Positions 51,066 through 59,286 of a stretch of DNA of 64,000 nt are shown here, piece by piece. The DNA is from Rossellomorea sp036867415 (GTDB taxonomy: Bacteria; Bacillota; Bacilli; Bacillales; Bacillaceae_B): positions 310,001-374,000 of the forward strand of contig NZ_JBAJHU010000001.1 of assembly GCF_036867415.1 (NCBI RefSeq). The letters run 5' to 3'. The notes beneath the pieces are model-generated. The model worked only from the letters and a program-made list of their open reading frames with translations, did not search any database and was not told the DNA's origin. Made by a program: the position numbers and the translations under genes. Numbering within the stretch: the stretch's first letter is position 1; the number at the start of each line of letters is the position of its first letter.

Positions 51066-51563
51066 ATGGAGTCTAAGTTAATTATCATACGCGGAAACTC
51101 TGGGAGTGGGAAAACAACGATTGCGAAAAATCTTCAACATTACTTAGGGCACGGAACACTCTTGGTTTCTCAGGACAACATTCGTCGTGATATGTTAAAG
51201 GTTCACGATAAAGAAGGGAACCTTTCAATAGATTTAATTCGCCAAATCGCAGAATATGGGAAGGATAAATGTAACCACGTAATAGTAGAAGGAATCTTGT
51301 ATAAAAATCGATATGGTGAAATGCTGAATAACTTAATCCAGTTTTTTGATCAAAAGACATATACATATTATTTTGATTTATCTTTTGAGGAAACAGTAAT
51401 ACGTCACAACTCAAGTTCTAAAAAAAAGGAATTCGGTGAAGAGTCGTTACGTGCTTGGTGGAACCCAAAGGATAGTCTTGGCGTTGATGGAGAAATAATT
51501 TTGACGAATGACATGTCACAAAACGATATTTTGAAACTGATTCTAAGTCAAATCCAAGAGTAA
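51066..51563 (+). CDS. P-loop kinase (zeta-toxin/uridine-kinase-like)
   Basis: 165-aa ATP-binding protein with Walker A GNSGSGKTT near residue 10, SQDNIRRDM (a DxxR motif typical of kinase-type P-loop proteins), a Walker B-like VIVEGIL, and YYFDLSFEETVIRHNSS. The same layout occurs in small Bacillus kinases related to zeta toxins and chloramphenicol phosphotransferase. No antitoxin gene is adjacent. GCAGGGGG precedes the ATG. A strong terminator follows. Confidence 0.85.
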   Translation: MESKLIIIRGNSGSGKTTIAKNLQHYLGHGTLLVSQDNIRRDMLKVHDKEGNLSIDLIRQIAEYGKDKCNHVIVEGILYKNRYGEMLNNLIQFFDQKTYTYYFDLSFEETVIRHNSSSKKKEFGEESLRAWWNPKDSLGVDGEIILTNDMSQNDILKLILSQIQE

Positions 51564-51623
51564 TGATTCCAAATTGGGTTGATATATTATCCTTCTTTAT
51601 GGCATCAACCTCATACTATAGTA

Positions 51624-51661
51624 AAGCTCAGAGCATTTCATCTAGAACTCTGAGCTTTTTT
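51624..51661 (+). terminator. Rho-independent terminator after the kinase gene
   Basis: AAGCTCAGAG (51624-51633) pairs perfectly with CTCTGAGCTT (51648-51657), followed by a T run. Confidence 0.9.
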
Positions 51662-51951
51662 ATGCGTTGTTCACTGTGTTCATATTCATATGATTTCAAA
51701 TGTTGATTGAAGCCTTTTCAATAATAATTAAACTACATACACTCAGAGACGGTCTTTTTTATAAAAAAGGAAAAATAATGCAACTTTATTGAGTGTGAAT
51801 CGTCTCTTTAGTAGCGGCAAATGGCTGAAAGGAATTCTTGAGAATTACTCTTTCAATAAGAAGTGGAATTTGATTTCAATGGAGTGATTGATTTTTCACC
51901 ATGACAGCCATTAGTTTAAAGTTATTTTTCATATAAGAGAGGAGAAATCCT
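51662..51951. other. Intergenic region before the small membrane protein cluster
   Basis: About 290 bases, AT-rich. A GAGACG near 51749 and CGTCTC near 51800 form a distant inverted pair. No gene supported; promoter of the following cluster presumably lies here. Confidence 0.4.
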
Positions 51952-52629
51952 ATGATGGTTTTATTATTTATGGGTTTATTCTGGGGTGTATTGCTATTCA
52001 TTTTCACGTACACGATTTCTAAAAAAATCGGGGCGTATTATATACCGCCGCTCGTCAATTTCTTCGCCTCCATTCTTATCACGGCCTATGGTTTGTTTAT
52101 TGTGGGTGGATTCGAAGGAATGGCATATGGTTTCCTGGGGGTCGGCTGTCTGATTACCGCGATCATCGGTGCGATTACCTTGAAGTTCCTGGCGGCAAAA
52201 GGAGAACCAAAACAACTCGTCCACAGAGATAAAACCATTCTCATTGCCATGCCGATCATCTTTGCAGCCTCATTCATTATCCTTCTCTATTTCCAAGAGA
52301 ATCATTGGATCATTGAAGAAGGGAGTACGAAATATATAGAGTCTGCTGACCATGAACATGAAAATTACTACAGAGTCACCACCATTTCAGAAGGAATGAA
52401 GCAAGTAACGTTGACCCTCGGCAAAGAGTATTTGGGTAAAGAAATTGATGTGAAAAAAGTCAGCAAGATGGGTGATACCGAAATCATCCTCGAAATCTCT
52501 GAAGGTGAATACAAAAATCATACCCCTTATATCATGATTGGTGTAGATGAAATTAAAGAGCCGCTGACTGTGAGGACGGAGGAGGGTGTAGTGTTTGAAT
52601 CGATTGGTGAGAAGGTGATGGGGGAGTGA
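51952..52629 (+). CDS. Membrane protein with YesK-like N-terminus and extracytoplasmic tail
   Basis: 225-aa protein. Four hydrophobic segments occupy the first 110 residues (VLLFMGLFWGVLLFIFTYTI, YIPPLVNFFASILITAYGLF, GMAYGFLGVGCLITAIIGAI, ILIAMPIIFAASFIILLYFQ). The IVGGFEGMAYGFLGVG segment resembles YesK-type proteins. The C-terminal 110 residues are a soluble beta-rich domain. GAGAGGAGA precedes the ATG. First of six small membrane protein genes in the same direction. Confidence 0.75.
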   Translation: MMVLLFMGLFWGVLLFIFTYTISKKIGAYYIPPLVNFFASILITAYGLFIVGGFEGMAYGFLGVGCLITAIIGAITLKFLAAKGEPKQLVHRDKTILIAMPIIFAASFIILLYFQENHWIIEEGSTKYIESADHEHENYYRVTTISEGMKQVTLTLGKEYLGKEIDVKKVSKMGDTEIILEISEGEYKNHTPYIMIGVDEIKEPLTVRTEEGVVFESIGEKVMGE

Positions 52630-52725
52630 TTTCAGTAATTAAGTTTTTTATTGCTGAATTAGGGACGTTAGTTTGTTTCAGTTCTCCTCATTTACTAAAC
52701 CTAATGTATGGAGGAGAATAATTAT

Positions 52726-53013
52726 ATGCTAATTCTATTAGCAATTTTCATAGTTACAGGTGGATGGTTTTTATTTGTAAGGAACAAGAGCAAAGGTAAA
52801 TCCAATCGGATTCTTTGTTTAATAATGCTTGTCATCCCCGTTTTGTTTCATATTATTGGCCTTACTTATGCAAGTTATCTTCACGATCAAGGCCAAGCAT
52901 TTGGATCAGCATATTTAGCATTGTTATTGCTCTTCAACAGCCTAATTATGCTGGTAGTCACTATCATAAAATCGAAAAATAAAAAGAAAAATACTACACA
53001 TATCATTAACTGA
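52726..53013 (+). CDS. Small membrane protein (95 aa)
   Basis: Three hydrophobic segments: MLILLAIFIVTGGWFLFV, ILCLIMLVIPVLFHIIGLTY, and AYLALLLLFNSLIMLVVTII, then a lysine-rich tail. GGAGGAG lies 9 bases before ATG 52726; an ATG at 52708 overlaps that site. Family not recognised. Confidence 0.7.
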   Translation: MLILLAIFIVTGGWFLFVRNKSKGKSNRILCLIMLVIPVLFHIIGLTYASYLHDQGQAFGSAYLALLLLFNSLIMLVVTIIKSKNKKKNTTHIIN

Positions 53014-53104
53014 ATGGTTTGGTAGGTCCAAGACTATTTAAAAGAATTATTTAAAACCTGAATAATTGGGTTTCCGTCTAATTTTTACAAGGGGGAATAG
53101 ACCA

Positions 53105-53275
53105 ATGAAAAAGAAAAAAGGATTAATTCCTTCAATAATCTTTGGTGTGATTATCTTATTGTCTATTTTGTTTTTACTAGTGTTTATTTTTCAGGGAGAA
53201 TTCATCTTGGAAATGATTAGAGATGGATTAACAGATGGTGAGACAGTTTCAGTTCTAGGTTTTACCTCTGTATAA
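53105..53275 (+). CDS. Small single-helix membrane protein (56 aa)
   Basis: Basic start MKKKKGL, one helix (IPSIIFGVIILLSILFLLVF), then an outer tail FILEMIRDGLTDGETVSVLG. AAGGGGG precedes the ATG at 53105 by 9 bases. Function unknown. Confidence 0.65.
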   Translation: MKKKKGLIPSIIFGVIILLSILFLLVFIFQGEFILEMIRDGLTDGETVSVLGFTSV

Positions 53276-53365
53276 TCGATTATCTTTATTCAACAATCGG
53301 AAGTCATTAGGCAATGATCCCGATTTTAAAACAACCTAATGCCAAGTGTAAAGGAGAGATAAGCT

Positions 53366-53638
53366 ATATACCCAATTAATTTCTTTTCTTTAATTATTAT
53401 TGGACTTGTTTTGGCAGTCATTTTTCAAATTCTTCAAAAGTACGTCAGATTGAAATCTTTCTTTCATGTCAGGTTCTTTTTGATTCTTACGATTGTATCG
53501 GTTGTAAGCTGGGTAGTCAGTTTCGCAATAGGGGGATGGAGCGGTCTCACTATAAATACTATTGCATTGTCCTTGCTAATTGTGGCATTGGCAGGTTTAG
53601 TGTCATCATTTGTTTTAAGCTTGTTTATAAATGAATAA
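53366..53638 (+). CDS. YesK-like membrane protein with a non-standard (ATA) or lost start codon
   Basis: The frame is open from 53363 to 53638. AAGGAGAG at 53351-53358 is spaced 7 bases from ATA at 53366, which would begin (M)YPINFFSLIIIGLVLAVIFQ. The first usable alternative is TTG 53411, without a ribosome binding site, giving 75 aa. The C-terminal half (SFAIGGWSGLTINTIALSLL) resembles the YesK-like protein at 51952. The gene probably lost its ATG by a single G to A change, or uses AUA. Confidence 0.55.
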   Translation: MYPINFFSLIIIGLVLAVIFQILQKYVRLKSFFHVRFFLILTIVSVVSWVVSFAIGGWSGLTINTIALSLLIVALAGLVSSFVLSLFINE

Positions 53639-53680
53639 GGTAATTCTTTTCTTTGTCATCAAATATAGGGTGGTGGAGCT

Positions 53681-53959
53681 ATGGCGGCTTTATTTATACT
53701 AATCGTCATTTTAGCTTTGGGAATATCGAACTTTGTTGCATTTAAGGTATCTGGAGGTAATGGAAAGAAAAAGGTTATATCAGGAGTATTATTTATTTTA
53801 TTGTCTCCGATCGTTTTCTTTATCACAGCAATTTCAATAAGTCCGTTTGACCCCTATGGATTTGGTACAGGAATTATTTCTGGAATATATGCTGTTTTGT
53901 TTCTTATAAATGGCGTAGTCATACTAATGATTGGTCTAATAACTAAGACTGATCAATGA
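53681..53959 (+). CDS. Small membrane protein (92 aa)
   Basis: Three hydrophobic segments: LFILIVILALGISNFVAFKV, VISGVLFILLSPIVFFITAI and IISGIYAVLFLINGVVILMI, with a basic loop GGNGKKK after the first. GGTGGAG precedes the ATG by 5 bases. Similar in size to its neighbours; function unknown. Confidence 0.7.
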   Translation: MAALFILIVILALGISNFVAFKVSGGNGKKKVISGVLFILLSPIVFFITAISISPFDPYGFGTGIISGIYAVLFLINGVVILMIGLITKTDQ

Positions 53960-54002
53960 AGAACTGTACCTGGGTTGCCTTTAACACAAAATTGGAGGTG
54001 TT

Positions 54003-54170
54003 ATGGTGTGGTGGTATATTATGCTGATTTTAGGGATCATGGCATTTGCTTTGCTAATTGACTGGAAAAGAAAGAAGAATAACAATAATAAACACACATC
54101 CGGAATCGATTCCTCAACAAAATCTGGAGAAAGCAGTAACTATCAATCTGGAGAGGGACGGGATTGGTAG
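54003..54170 (+). CDS. Small single-helix membrane protein (55 aa)
   Basis: TTGGAGGTG precedes an ATG at 54003. The product begins with a helix (MVWWYIMLILGIMAFALLID) followed by a basic stop-transfer KRKKNNNNK and a hydrophilic Ser/Gly-rich tail ending GEGRDW. It closes the run of six small membrane protein genes. Function unknown. Confidence 0.65.
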   Translation: MVWWYIMLILGIMAFALLIDWKRKKNNNNKHTSGIDSSTKSGESSNYQSGEGRDW

Positions 54171-54257
54171 TATATTTTTCAAGGGGAGCAACCATCGGTA
54201 CAGGTAACTTGTCCAAGAGCCAAAAAGATTATCTCGATATGGGATTTTCTGTTAAAT

Positions 54258-54411
54258 TCAGCATAAAACGAAATAATTCAGCATATATCGAAAAAAGTCA
54301 GCATAAAATCATTTTTTTCAGCATAAATCCAAATTAGTCAGCATATATCGTGAAAAATCAGCATAAATCGGAAGGTGCCCCTGTCCTAACGGAAGAAAGC
54401 GGGGGCAGGGG
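54258..54411. repeat. 20-bp periodic array C (six units) ending in a stem-loop
   Basis: Units start at 54258, 54278, 54298, 54318, 54338 and 54358, exactly 20 bases apart, with the same variant order as arrays A and B. A stem-loop follows: CCCCTGTCC (54378-54386) with GGGCAGGGG (54403-54411). The left flank ATGGGATTTTCTGTTAAAT matches array B. Confidence 0.9.
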
Positions 54412-54440
54412 ACGGTTAAGTGGCTTCCAGCCAAACGATT

Positions 54441-54540
54441 CTAGCCACTTTGAAACTATTCAATCCATATTTCAAAAATACAAGCCACTTTCCAAATTTA
54501 CGTGCCACTTATAAATTATTCAAGCCACATTCACATTCCC
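54441..54540. repeat. Second type of 20-bp periodic array (five AAGCCACTT units)
   Basis: Units begin at 54441, 54461, 54481, 54501 and 54521 with the pattern CAAGCCACTT then a variable AT-rich half. The sequence differs from the TCAGCATAAA arrays but the 20-bp period is the same. An inverted AAGTGGCTT lies just upstream at 54419. Confidence 0.8.
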
Positions 54541-54593
54541 TATTTATCAACCAACTTGTCGAAAAATCTTTAAACAACTGCTGGCAACCGTGT

Positions 54594-54620
54594 CGGGTCG
54601 GGGACAGGTACCTTGACCCG
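54594..54620. repeat. Dispersed GGGACAGGTACCTTGACCC motif
   Basis: CGGGTC and GACCCG bound GGGACAGGTACCTT. Related to the repeats at 34832 and 35701, and to GGTACAGGTAACTTGTCC near 54195; these flank arrays C and AAGCCACTT on both sides. Confidence 0.6.
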
Positions 54621-54662
54621 TTATTGCCAAACGAAGCATAAACAAAGTTCCCCTCCCCGTCC

Positions 54663-54706
54663 ACCTAAAAAAGCCCCGCACTCCCTAAAAAGGGAATCAC
54701 GGGACT
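54663..54706 (-). terminator. Rho-independent terminator of the ascorbate PTS operon
   Basis: On the minus strand CCCGTGATTCCC pairs with GGGAGTGCGGG, followed by a T run after GGGGC. It lies 16 bases beyond the stop of the IIC gene. Confidence 0.85.
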
Positions 54707-54721
54707 CCATCAACTCAAGAA

Positions 54722-56089
54722 TCAAGCTGCTTCTGATCCATCCTTACTCTCACCAGCTTTAGACCTAAAGCCAATGAAAAACAATACCGCTAAAATTACA
54801 ATGATTGCTGCAAACAGAACACCAGCTGAATCAAACAGCTTCACAAGGTTTCCAAGCACGATGCCGACGACACCGAAGTCAGCATCTCCGAATGTGGTTC
54901 CCTGGAATCCGAGTGAGCCAAGTACAGGCAGCAGAAGGGCCGGCAGGAAGCTGATCATGACGCCGTTTGCCATCGATCCGATGACTGCCCCTCTGCGCCC
55001 GCCGGTTGCATTTCCGAATACTCCTGCCGCTGCACCAGTGAAGAAGTGAGGGACGAGTCCCGGGACGATGACCTTCAAGCCGAGTAAAGGCAGGAACAGC
55101 ATGCTGACGAGACCGGCAATGAAACTGAACAGAAAGCCGATGATGACGGCGTTTCCGGCGAATGGGAAGATGGCCGGGCAATCAAGCGCCGGTTTCGCAT
55201 TCGGGACAATCTTGTCTGCGATCCCTTTGAACGCAGGGACGATTTCACCGAGGAGCATCCGAACACCGGCAAGGATGATGTAAACACCGGCGGCAAATGT
55301 GATCCCCTGCATGAAGGCGAAAACAAGGAAATTCTTTCCGCCGCTCAGTTCACCTTCAACGAATGCTGGACCTGCAGCACCTGCGACGACAAAGAATAAG
55401 ATGACCATGGTCAATGATACAGAAACGGAAGTATCTCTTAGAAATCCTAGAGACTTTGGAACTTTGATTTCCTCTGTTGATTTTGATCCTTTGCCGACTG
55501 CTTTACCGACGATCGCGGATACTAAATAACCAATCGATCCGAAGTGCCCGATGGCAAAGTCGTCCGAGCCGGTGATTTTACGGGTGAAAGGCTGAAGCAT
55601 CGCCGGGGAAAGGACCATCAGTGATCCAAGGATAATCGAACCGAGGATGATCAATGATAGACCGGAAAATCCTCCAGTGGTCAAGATAACAGCAATCAAG
55701 CAGGCCATGAACATGGTATGGTGGCCGGTTAAAAAGATGTATTTAAAAGGGCTGAAACGGGCAAGGAGAATATTGACGAGCATACCGAACAGCATGATCA
55801 TCGCGGTCTCCGTACCAAAGCTTTCCTGAGCCAGGGCTACGATCGCTTCGTTATTTGGGATGACCCCGTCGACCGCGAAGGCTTCATTAAACATGCTGCT
55901 GAATTGTCCCAGTGACTGGACGAGCACGTTTGCACCCGCTCCGAGAATGACGAAGCCCATCACTGTCTTCAGCGTTCCAGACACGACATCCCCTGAATTT
56001 TTCCGCTGCACCAGAAGTCCGATTAAGGCAAAAAGACCGACAAGGATTGCGGGAGTACCAAGGATGTCCTTCATAATGATATCAACCAT
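54722..56089 (-). CDS. ulaA: Ascorbate-type PTS permease, EIIC component
   Basis: 455-aa membrane transporter of the UlaA/SgaT family, which imports and phosphorylates L-ascorbate or a related sugar acid. About eleven hydrophobic segments are visible. Family motifs are FVILGAGANVLVQSLGQFS near residue 45, LTGHHTMFMACL near 125, PALDCPAIFPFAGNAVIIGF near 310, and FFTGAAAGVFGNATGGRRG near 355. It is the last gene of a three-gene operon, 30 bases after the EIIB gene. The substrate in this organism is inferred from the family only. Confidence 0.93.
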   Translation of the reverse strand: MVDIIMKDILGTPAILVGLFALIGLLVQRKNSGDVVSGTLKTVMGFVILGAGANVLVQSLGQFSSMFNEAFAVDGVIPNNEAIVALAQESFGTETAMIMLFGMLVNILLARFSPFKYIFLTGHHTMFMACLIAVILTTGGFSGLSLIILGSIILGSLMVLSPAMLQPFTRKITGSDDFAIGHFGSIGYLVSAIVGKAVGKGSKSTEEIKVPKSLGFLRDTSVSVSLTMVILFFVVAGAAGPAFVEGELSGGKNFLVFAFMQGITFAAGVYIILAGVRMLLGEIVPAFKGIADKIVPNAKPALDCPAIFPFAGNAVIIGFLFSFIAGLVSMLFLPLLGLKVIVPGLVPHFFTGAAAGVFGNATGGRRGAVIGSMANGVMISFLPALLLPVLGSLGFQGTTFGDADFGVVGIVLGNLVKLFDSAGVLFAAIIVILAVLFFIGFRSKAGESKDGSEAA

Positions 56090-56118
56090 TTGTATCGCTC
56101 CTTCGTTTGAAAGTGGGA

Positions 56119-56385
56119 CTAGATATTTTGCTCCAACGCCGTTCTAAGTTCGTTTTTATCCATCAAGTTCTTCAGTTTCACGACATGTTTACGGCCATCT
56201 TCAAGGCTTTCTACAATATCTTCCGACCCGATGAAGAGGTCTGCCTGCTCCGTCTTCGCCGTTGTTAAGTCCGTATGGGATACCTCTGCGTCTTTGCCCA
56301 TTTCTTTAAGTGCCGCTTTAATGTTCATCTCAACGATCATGCTGCTTCCTAATCCATTTCCACATACTACTAATACTTTTTTCAT
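56119..56385 (-). CDS. ulaB: Ascorbate-type PTS EIIB component
   Basis: 88-aa phosphocarrier. KKVLVVCGNGLGSSMIVEMN contains the phosphorylated cysteine (Cys8) in the CGNGLGSS loop typical of UlaB/SgaB. The DAEVSHTDLTTAKTEQADLF segment is the second strand-helix of the fold. AGGAGG precedes the ATG. No separate EIIA (UlaC) gene is present; the EIIA domain at the C-terminus of the adjacent regulator may serve. Confidence 0.92.
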   Translation of the reverse strand: MKKVLVVCGNGLGSSMIVEMNIKAALKEMGKDAEVSHTDLTTAKTEQADLFIGSEDIVESLEDGRKHVVKLKNLMDKNELRTALEQNI

Positions 56386-56404
56386 GTTGATTTCCTCCTC
56401 TTAT

Positions 56405-58516
56405 TTACACTTCAATAGTTTGGTTAATTAATTCAATTACGGTGCTTGGGTCATCTGCTGAGATTAACTTCTCCACATTCTCTTCATTGGATAACAGTTC
56501 GGTGAGTTGTGCCAATGCTTTTAAATGGGTTTGATTATCGATCGCTGCCAGCACGATGATCAGCTGGGCACGATGCTTTTCTTTTTCGGAAAAAGAAACT
56601 GCTTCCTTCAGCCGCAGGAAACTCATCCCCAGTTCTTCGACTCCCGTTTCCGGACGTGCATGGGGGATGGCGATCCCCGGGGCAATCACGATATAAGGAC
56701 CCAAATCCTTCACGTTTTCGATCATCGCCTCCACGTATGACGGTTTGATCGAATGCTGGTCGATCAGCGGCTGGGCAGCGGTTTCGATAGCTTCTTCCCA
56801 ATCCTTTACACGGTCTTTCAGCTGTATCGTTGCATCTGTCAGTAATTCATTGAGCATAGGCTTTCTTAGCTCCTTTATCTGTGGTGTTTTTTGTTTCAGG
56901 AAGCGGCCCAGTTCATGCTTTAATTCGTCTTCTTGATGGATGGCCGCATGTCGCTTGATGACTTCTATGAGGTGATCGGTCATCACTTTCCCGGGTGCAT
57001 TCGAATCGAACAGTTCATTCATCCGCTGCATGACCCGTTCCTTTTCCACATTCGTCAGGATGGCGGGAACATGGATGACGGGAATGTCCTTCGCTTTTAT
57101 ATAATTAGTTGAAAAAATGACGTCCGCCATGTGTTCCTTCGTCTGGTATTCTCTCATCGAAATCGTGGCGGTCACATTCAGCCCGGCGATCAGATTCTCC
57201 AACTGGGTCCTGAGCATATTCGAAGTCCCGATCCCGTTCTCACAAACGATGAGGGCCCTGAACTTCGTCTCGACCGTCTTTTCCTCTTTCGACAGCCAGC
57301 CGCCGAAGTGAAGGGTGATGTAGGCTGCTTCTTCTTCTGGGACCCTTTTGCCGACATACAGTTCCAAATGCCTCATCACCCGTTTGGTCAGGTGGAAAAT
57401 ATCAGGGTATGTCTGTTGGATGCTTCCGGCTAAATCATTCACAATATGGAGTCCGTATTTCAACCGGTAATAGGTCGGCTTGATATGGGATATCAGGTTT
57501 TCTTCCAGCCCGCGCCGGTCATCGAAGACGACACAGGAATACAACTGAAAATCATCGATCATATTGCGGACGACTTTCCTGAGTCCCGACAATTCCTGTT
57601 CAGTGTAATGGTCAAAATTATCATGCTGGACTTTGGAGCCGAGAAGATTCATCGTGATGAAGCAGATTTCATCTTCAGGGAAGATGACTCCTTTGTACGC
57701 TTTGAGTTTCTTCGTGATGTGCATGGCGGCCTTATAGGCTTCCGTCTGCTTTAACACCTGTTTTTCAGCCCCGGGCACCTGGATGAACTCATTCAGCTCT
57801 ATCCGCTTCATGATCATCAGGATCTGCAGGGAAAGGATCTCGACCATTTCATCCGTCAGCGTCAATTTCATATCTCTTTCCGCTTCGAAAAGAATTTCCC
57901 TCACTACTCGTCTCTGATCGGTTTCACTTGACCAGGTGGCGGCTTCCGGATGGATCATCTTGTACACCTCATTCCGGACGTTCTGCCAATCCTGGTGAGA
58001 GAAGATGGTCGCGAGAATAGTGGATAGCATCGTTCTCTTTGCATCCTCCGATCCCCTCAATCGGTACCCGGAACCTTTTTTGTAGTAAAGCCCCAGACCG
58101 GCTCCTTGGAACTCCTGCTTGATCTCTTTGATAACCTTCGCAATCGTCCCGCGGCTCATGCTCGTCAAGTCCATGAAGCTCTTCATCGTTGCATCTTGTT
58201 CTTCCAATAAAATCTTCGCCTTGATCAGAACTTCTCGCTCCGGCTTCGACAATTGATACTGCCAATCTTCGAAACTCTCATCCTGCATCAGCATCAGCTT
58301 CGATTTTGATTCAGGGGGCAGAAACAATCCCTGTCCATGCTTACTGTCAATGGTTTCTAACTTCTGAGTCCGCAGCCAGCTATTGATCTGGTCGAGGTCA
58401 TAATAAATGGTCCGTTGAGACAAATTCATCCTCGCAACCAGATCCTTCGCAGGGACGGGATCAGCCGAATGTTGAATGATGGATAATAAGTGTGCACGTC
58501 TCTTATCCAATACCAT
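56405..58516 (-). CDS. PRD-containing transcriptional regulator with EIIB-like and EIIA domains
   Basis: 703-aa BglG/MtlR-type activator. Order of parts: N-terminal winged helix (LVARMNLSQRTIYYDLDQIN), a second HTH region, two PTS regulation domains with conserved histidines (about residues 180-395), an EIIB-like domain with IVCENGIGTSNML (Cys in CENGIG), and a C-terminal type 2 EIIA domain with the phosphohistidine in GIAIPHARPE. AAGGAGG lies 7 bases before ATG 58516. It is the first gene of the PTS operon, so control is likely autogenous, with PTS phosphorylation setting its activity. Confidence 0.93.
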   Translation of the reverse strand: MVLDKRRAHLLSIIQHSADPVPAKDLVARMNLSQRTIYYDLDQINSWLRTQKLETIDSKHGQGLFLPPESKSKLMLMQDESFEDWQYQLSKPEREVLIKAKILLEEQDATMKSFMDLTSMSRGTIAKVIKEIKQEFQGAGLGLYYKKGSGYRLRGSEDAKRTMLSTILATIFSHQDWQNVRNEVYKMIHPEAATWSSETDQRRVVREILFEAERDMKLTLTDEMVEILSLQILMIMKRIELNEFIQVPGAEKQVLKQTEAYKAAMHITKKLKAYKGVIFPEDEICFITMNLLGSKVQHDNFDHYTEQELSGLRKVVRNMIDDFQLYSCVVFDDRRGLEENLISHIKPTYYRLKYGLHIVNDLAGSIQQTYPDIFHLTKRVMRHLELYVGKRVPEEEAAYITLHFGGWLSKEEKTVETKFRALIVCENGIGTSNMLRTQLENLIAGLNVTATISMREYQTKEHMADVIFSTNYIKAKDIPVIHVPAILTNVEKERVMQRMNELFDSNAPGKVMTDHLIEVIKRHAAIHQEDELKHELGRFLKQKTPQIKELRKPMLNELLTDATIQLKDRVKDWEEAIETAAQPLIDQHSIKPSYVEAMIENVKDLGPYIVIAPGIAIPHARPETGVEELGMSFLRLKEAVSFSEKEKHRAQLIIVLAAIDNQTHLKALAQLTELLSNEENVEKLISADDPSTVIELINQTIEV

Positions 58517-58744
58517 GGAGGATCCTCCTTGCTTATTGACTTCAGGTTTAATTTTGCAGTTTTGTATTTTTGAAATTTTGATGATCATCTTATGAATCTA
58601 GTATAGAGTCTATTTACAAGTAATGAAAGGGGTTTCAGTGTGCAGAGTTTGTTTGTGTATTTTTGCAAGATTGAACAGATAGGAGTCAGGTGGGGTTATT
58701 GGAAGGAAAGGATTAACGAAAGAGCAAATATATTGTATAAACGA

Positions 58745-58778
58745 TTGTTAAAGAGTCAACATTTTGAAATAATTGGTA
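58745..58778 (+). promoter_or_regulatory. Promoter with conserved TTTGAAATAATTGGTA core (3 of 3)
   Basis: -35 TTGTTA (58745-58750), 17-base spacer, -10 AATAAT (58768-58773). The 16-bp core is at 58763-58778. It is 30 bases before the HIT-family start. Confidence 0.6.
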
Positions 58779-58808
58779 TATGGAATTGTTAATTAGGGAG
58801 ATGATGAA

Positions 58809-59141
58809 ATGACGAATGACTTTTATTGTGATGAGGTTTTAAGTGGAAAGACCGAAGTGGATAGAGTGATAGAAACAGAAAATGTGCTGGCTTATCATCA
58901 TACCCGCCCATTCTATCCTGTACATATCGTTGCCATCCCGAAGAAACATATTTCTTCATTAATCGCACTTGAGGACAGTGACAATGCATTGCTCCTTGAA
59001 CTGTTAGGTGTAATCAAAAAGGTGGCTGCCATGGTAACCGAAGAACATGGTGCCTGCCGGGTGATTACTAATCTGGGGAATTATCAGGATTCAAAGCATT
59101 TGCATTGGCATATAGTTTCTGGGAAGCCTTTGGGGGCTTGA
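58809..59141 (+). CDS. HIT-family (histidine triad) hydrolase
   Basis: 110-aa nucleotide-binding protein. The start DFYCDEVLSGKTEVDRVIET and PFYPVHIVAIPKKHISSL are typical for Hint/PKCI-type members; the triad appears as HLHWHIVSGKPLG, i.e. HxHxH with the active His in the middle. These enzymes split AMP or other groups from lysine or phosphate adducts. GGGAGATGATG precedes the ATG. Monocistronic, driven by the promoter at 58745. Confidence 0.93.
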   Translation: MTNDFYCDEVLSGKTEVDRVIETENVLAYHHTRPFYPVHIVAIPKKHISSLIALEDSDNALLLELLGVIKKVAAMVTEEHGACRVITNLGNYQDSKHLHWHIVSGKPLGA

Positions 59142-59286
59142 GGTTAGTTAGGGAATGCTAGATTGAGAAAATATAGAGGGGGATTTGTGGGATATGGAGT
59201 TACTGAGACAGACACGTCAAAAGTGCTAGAAATTGAGAGGAGGAGGATCTCTATTAAAAATATTAAATTACCATTGGAGGACGACC

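Noticed and set aside
51066..51563. Zeta toxin of a toxin-antitoxin pair
   Set aside because: No antitoxin gene is adjacent, and small P-loop kinases of this type are common as solitary genes.
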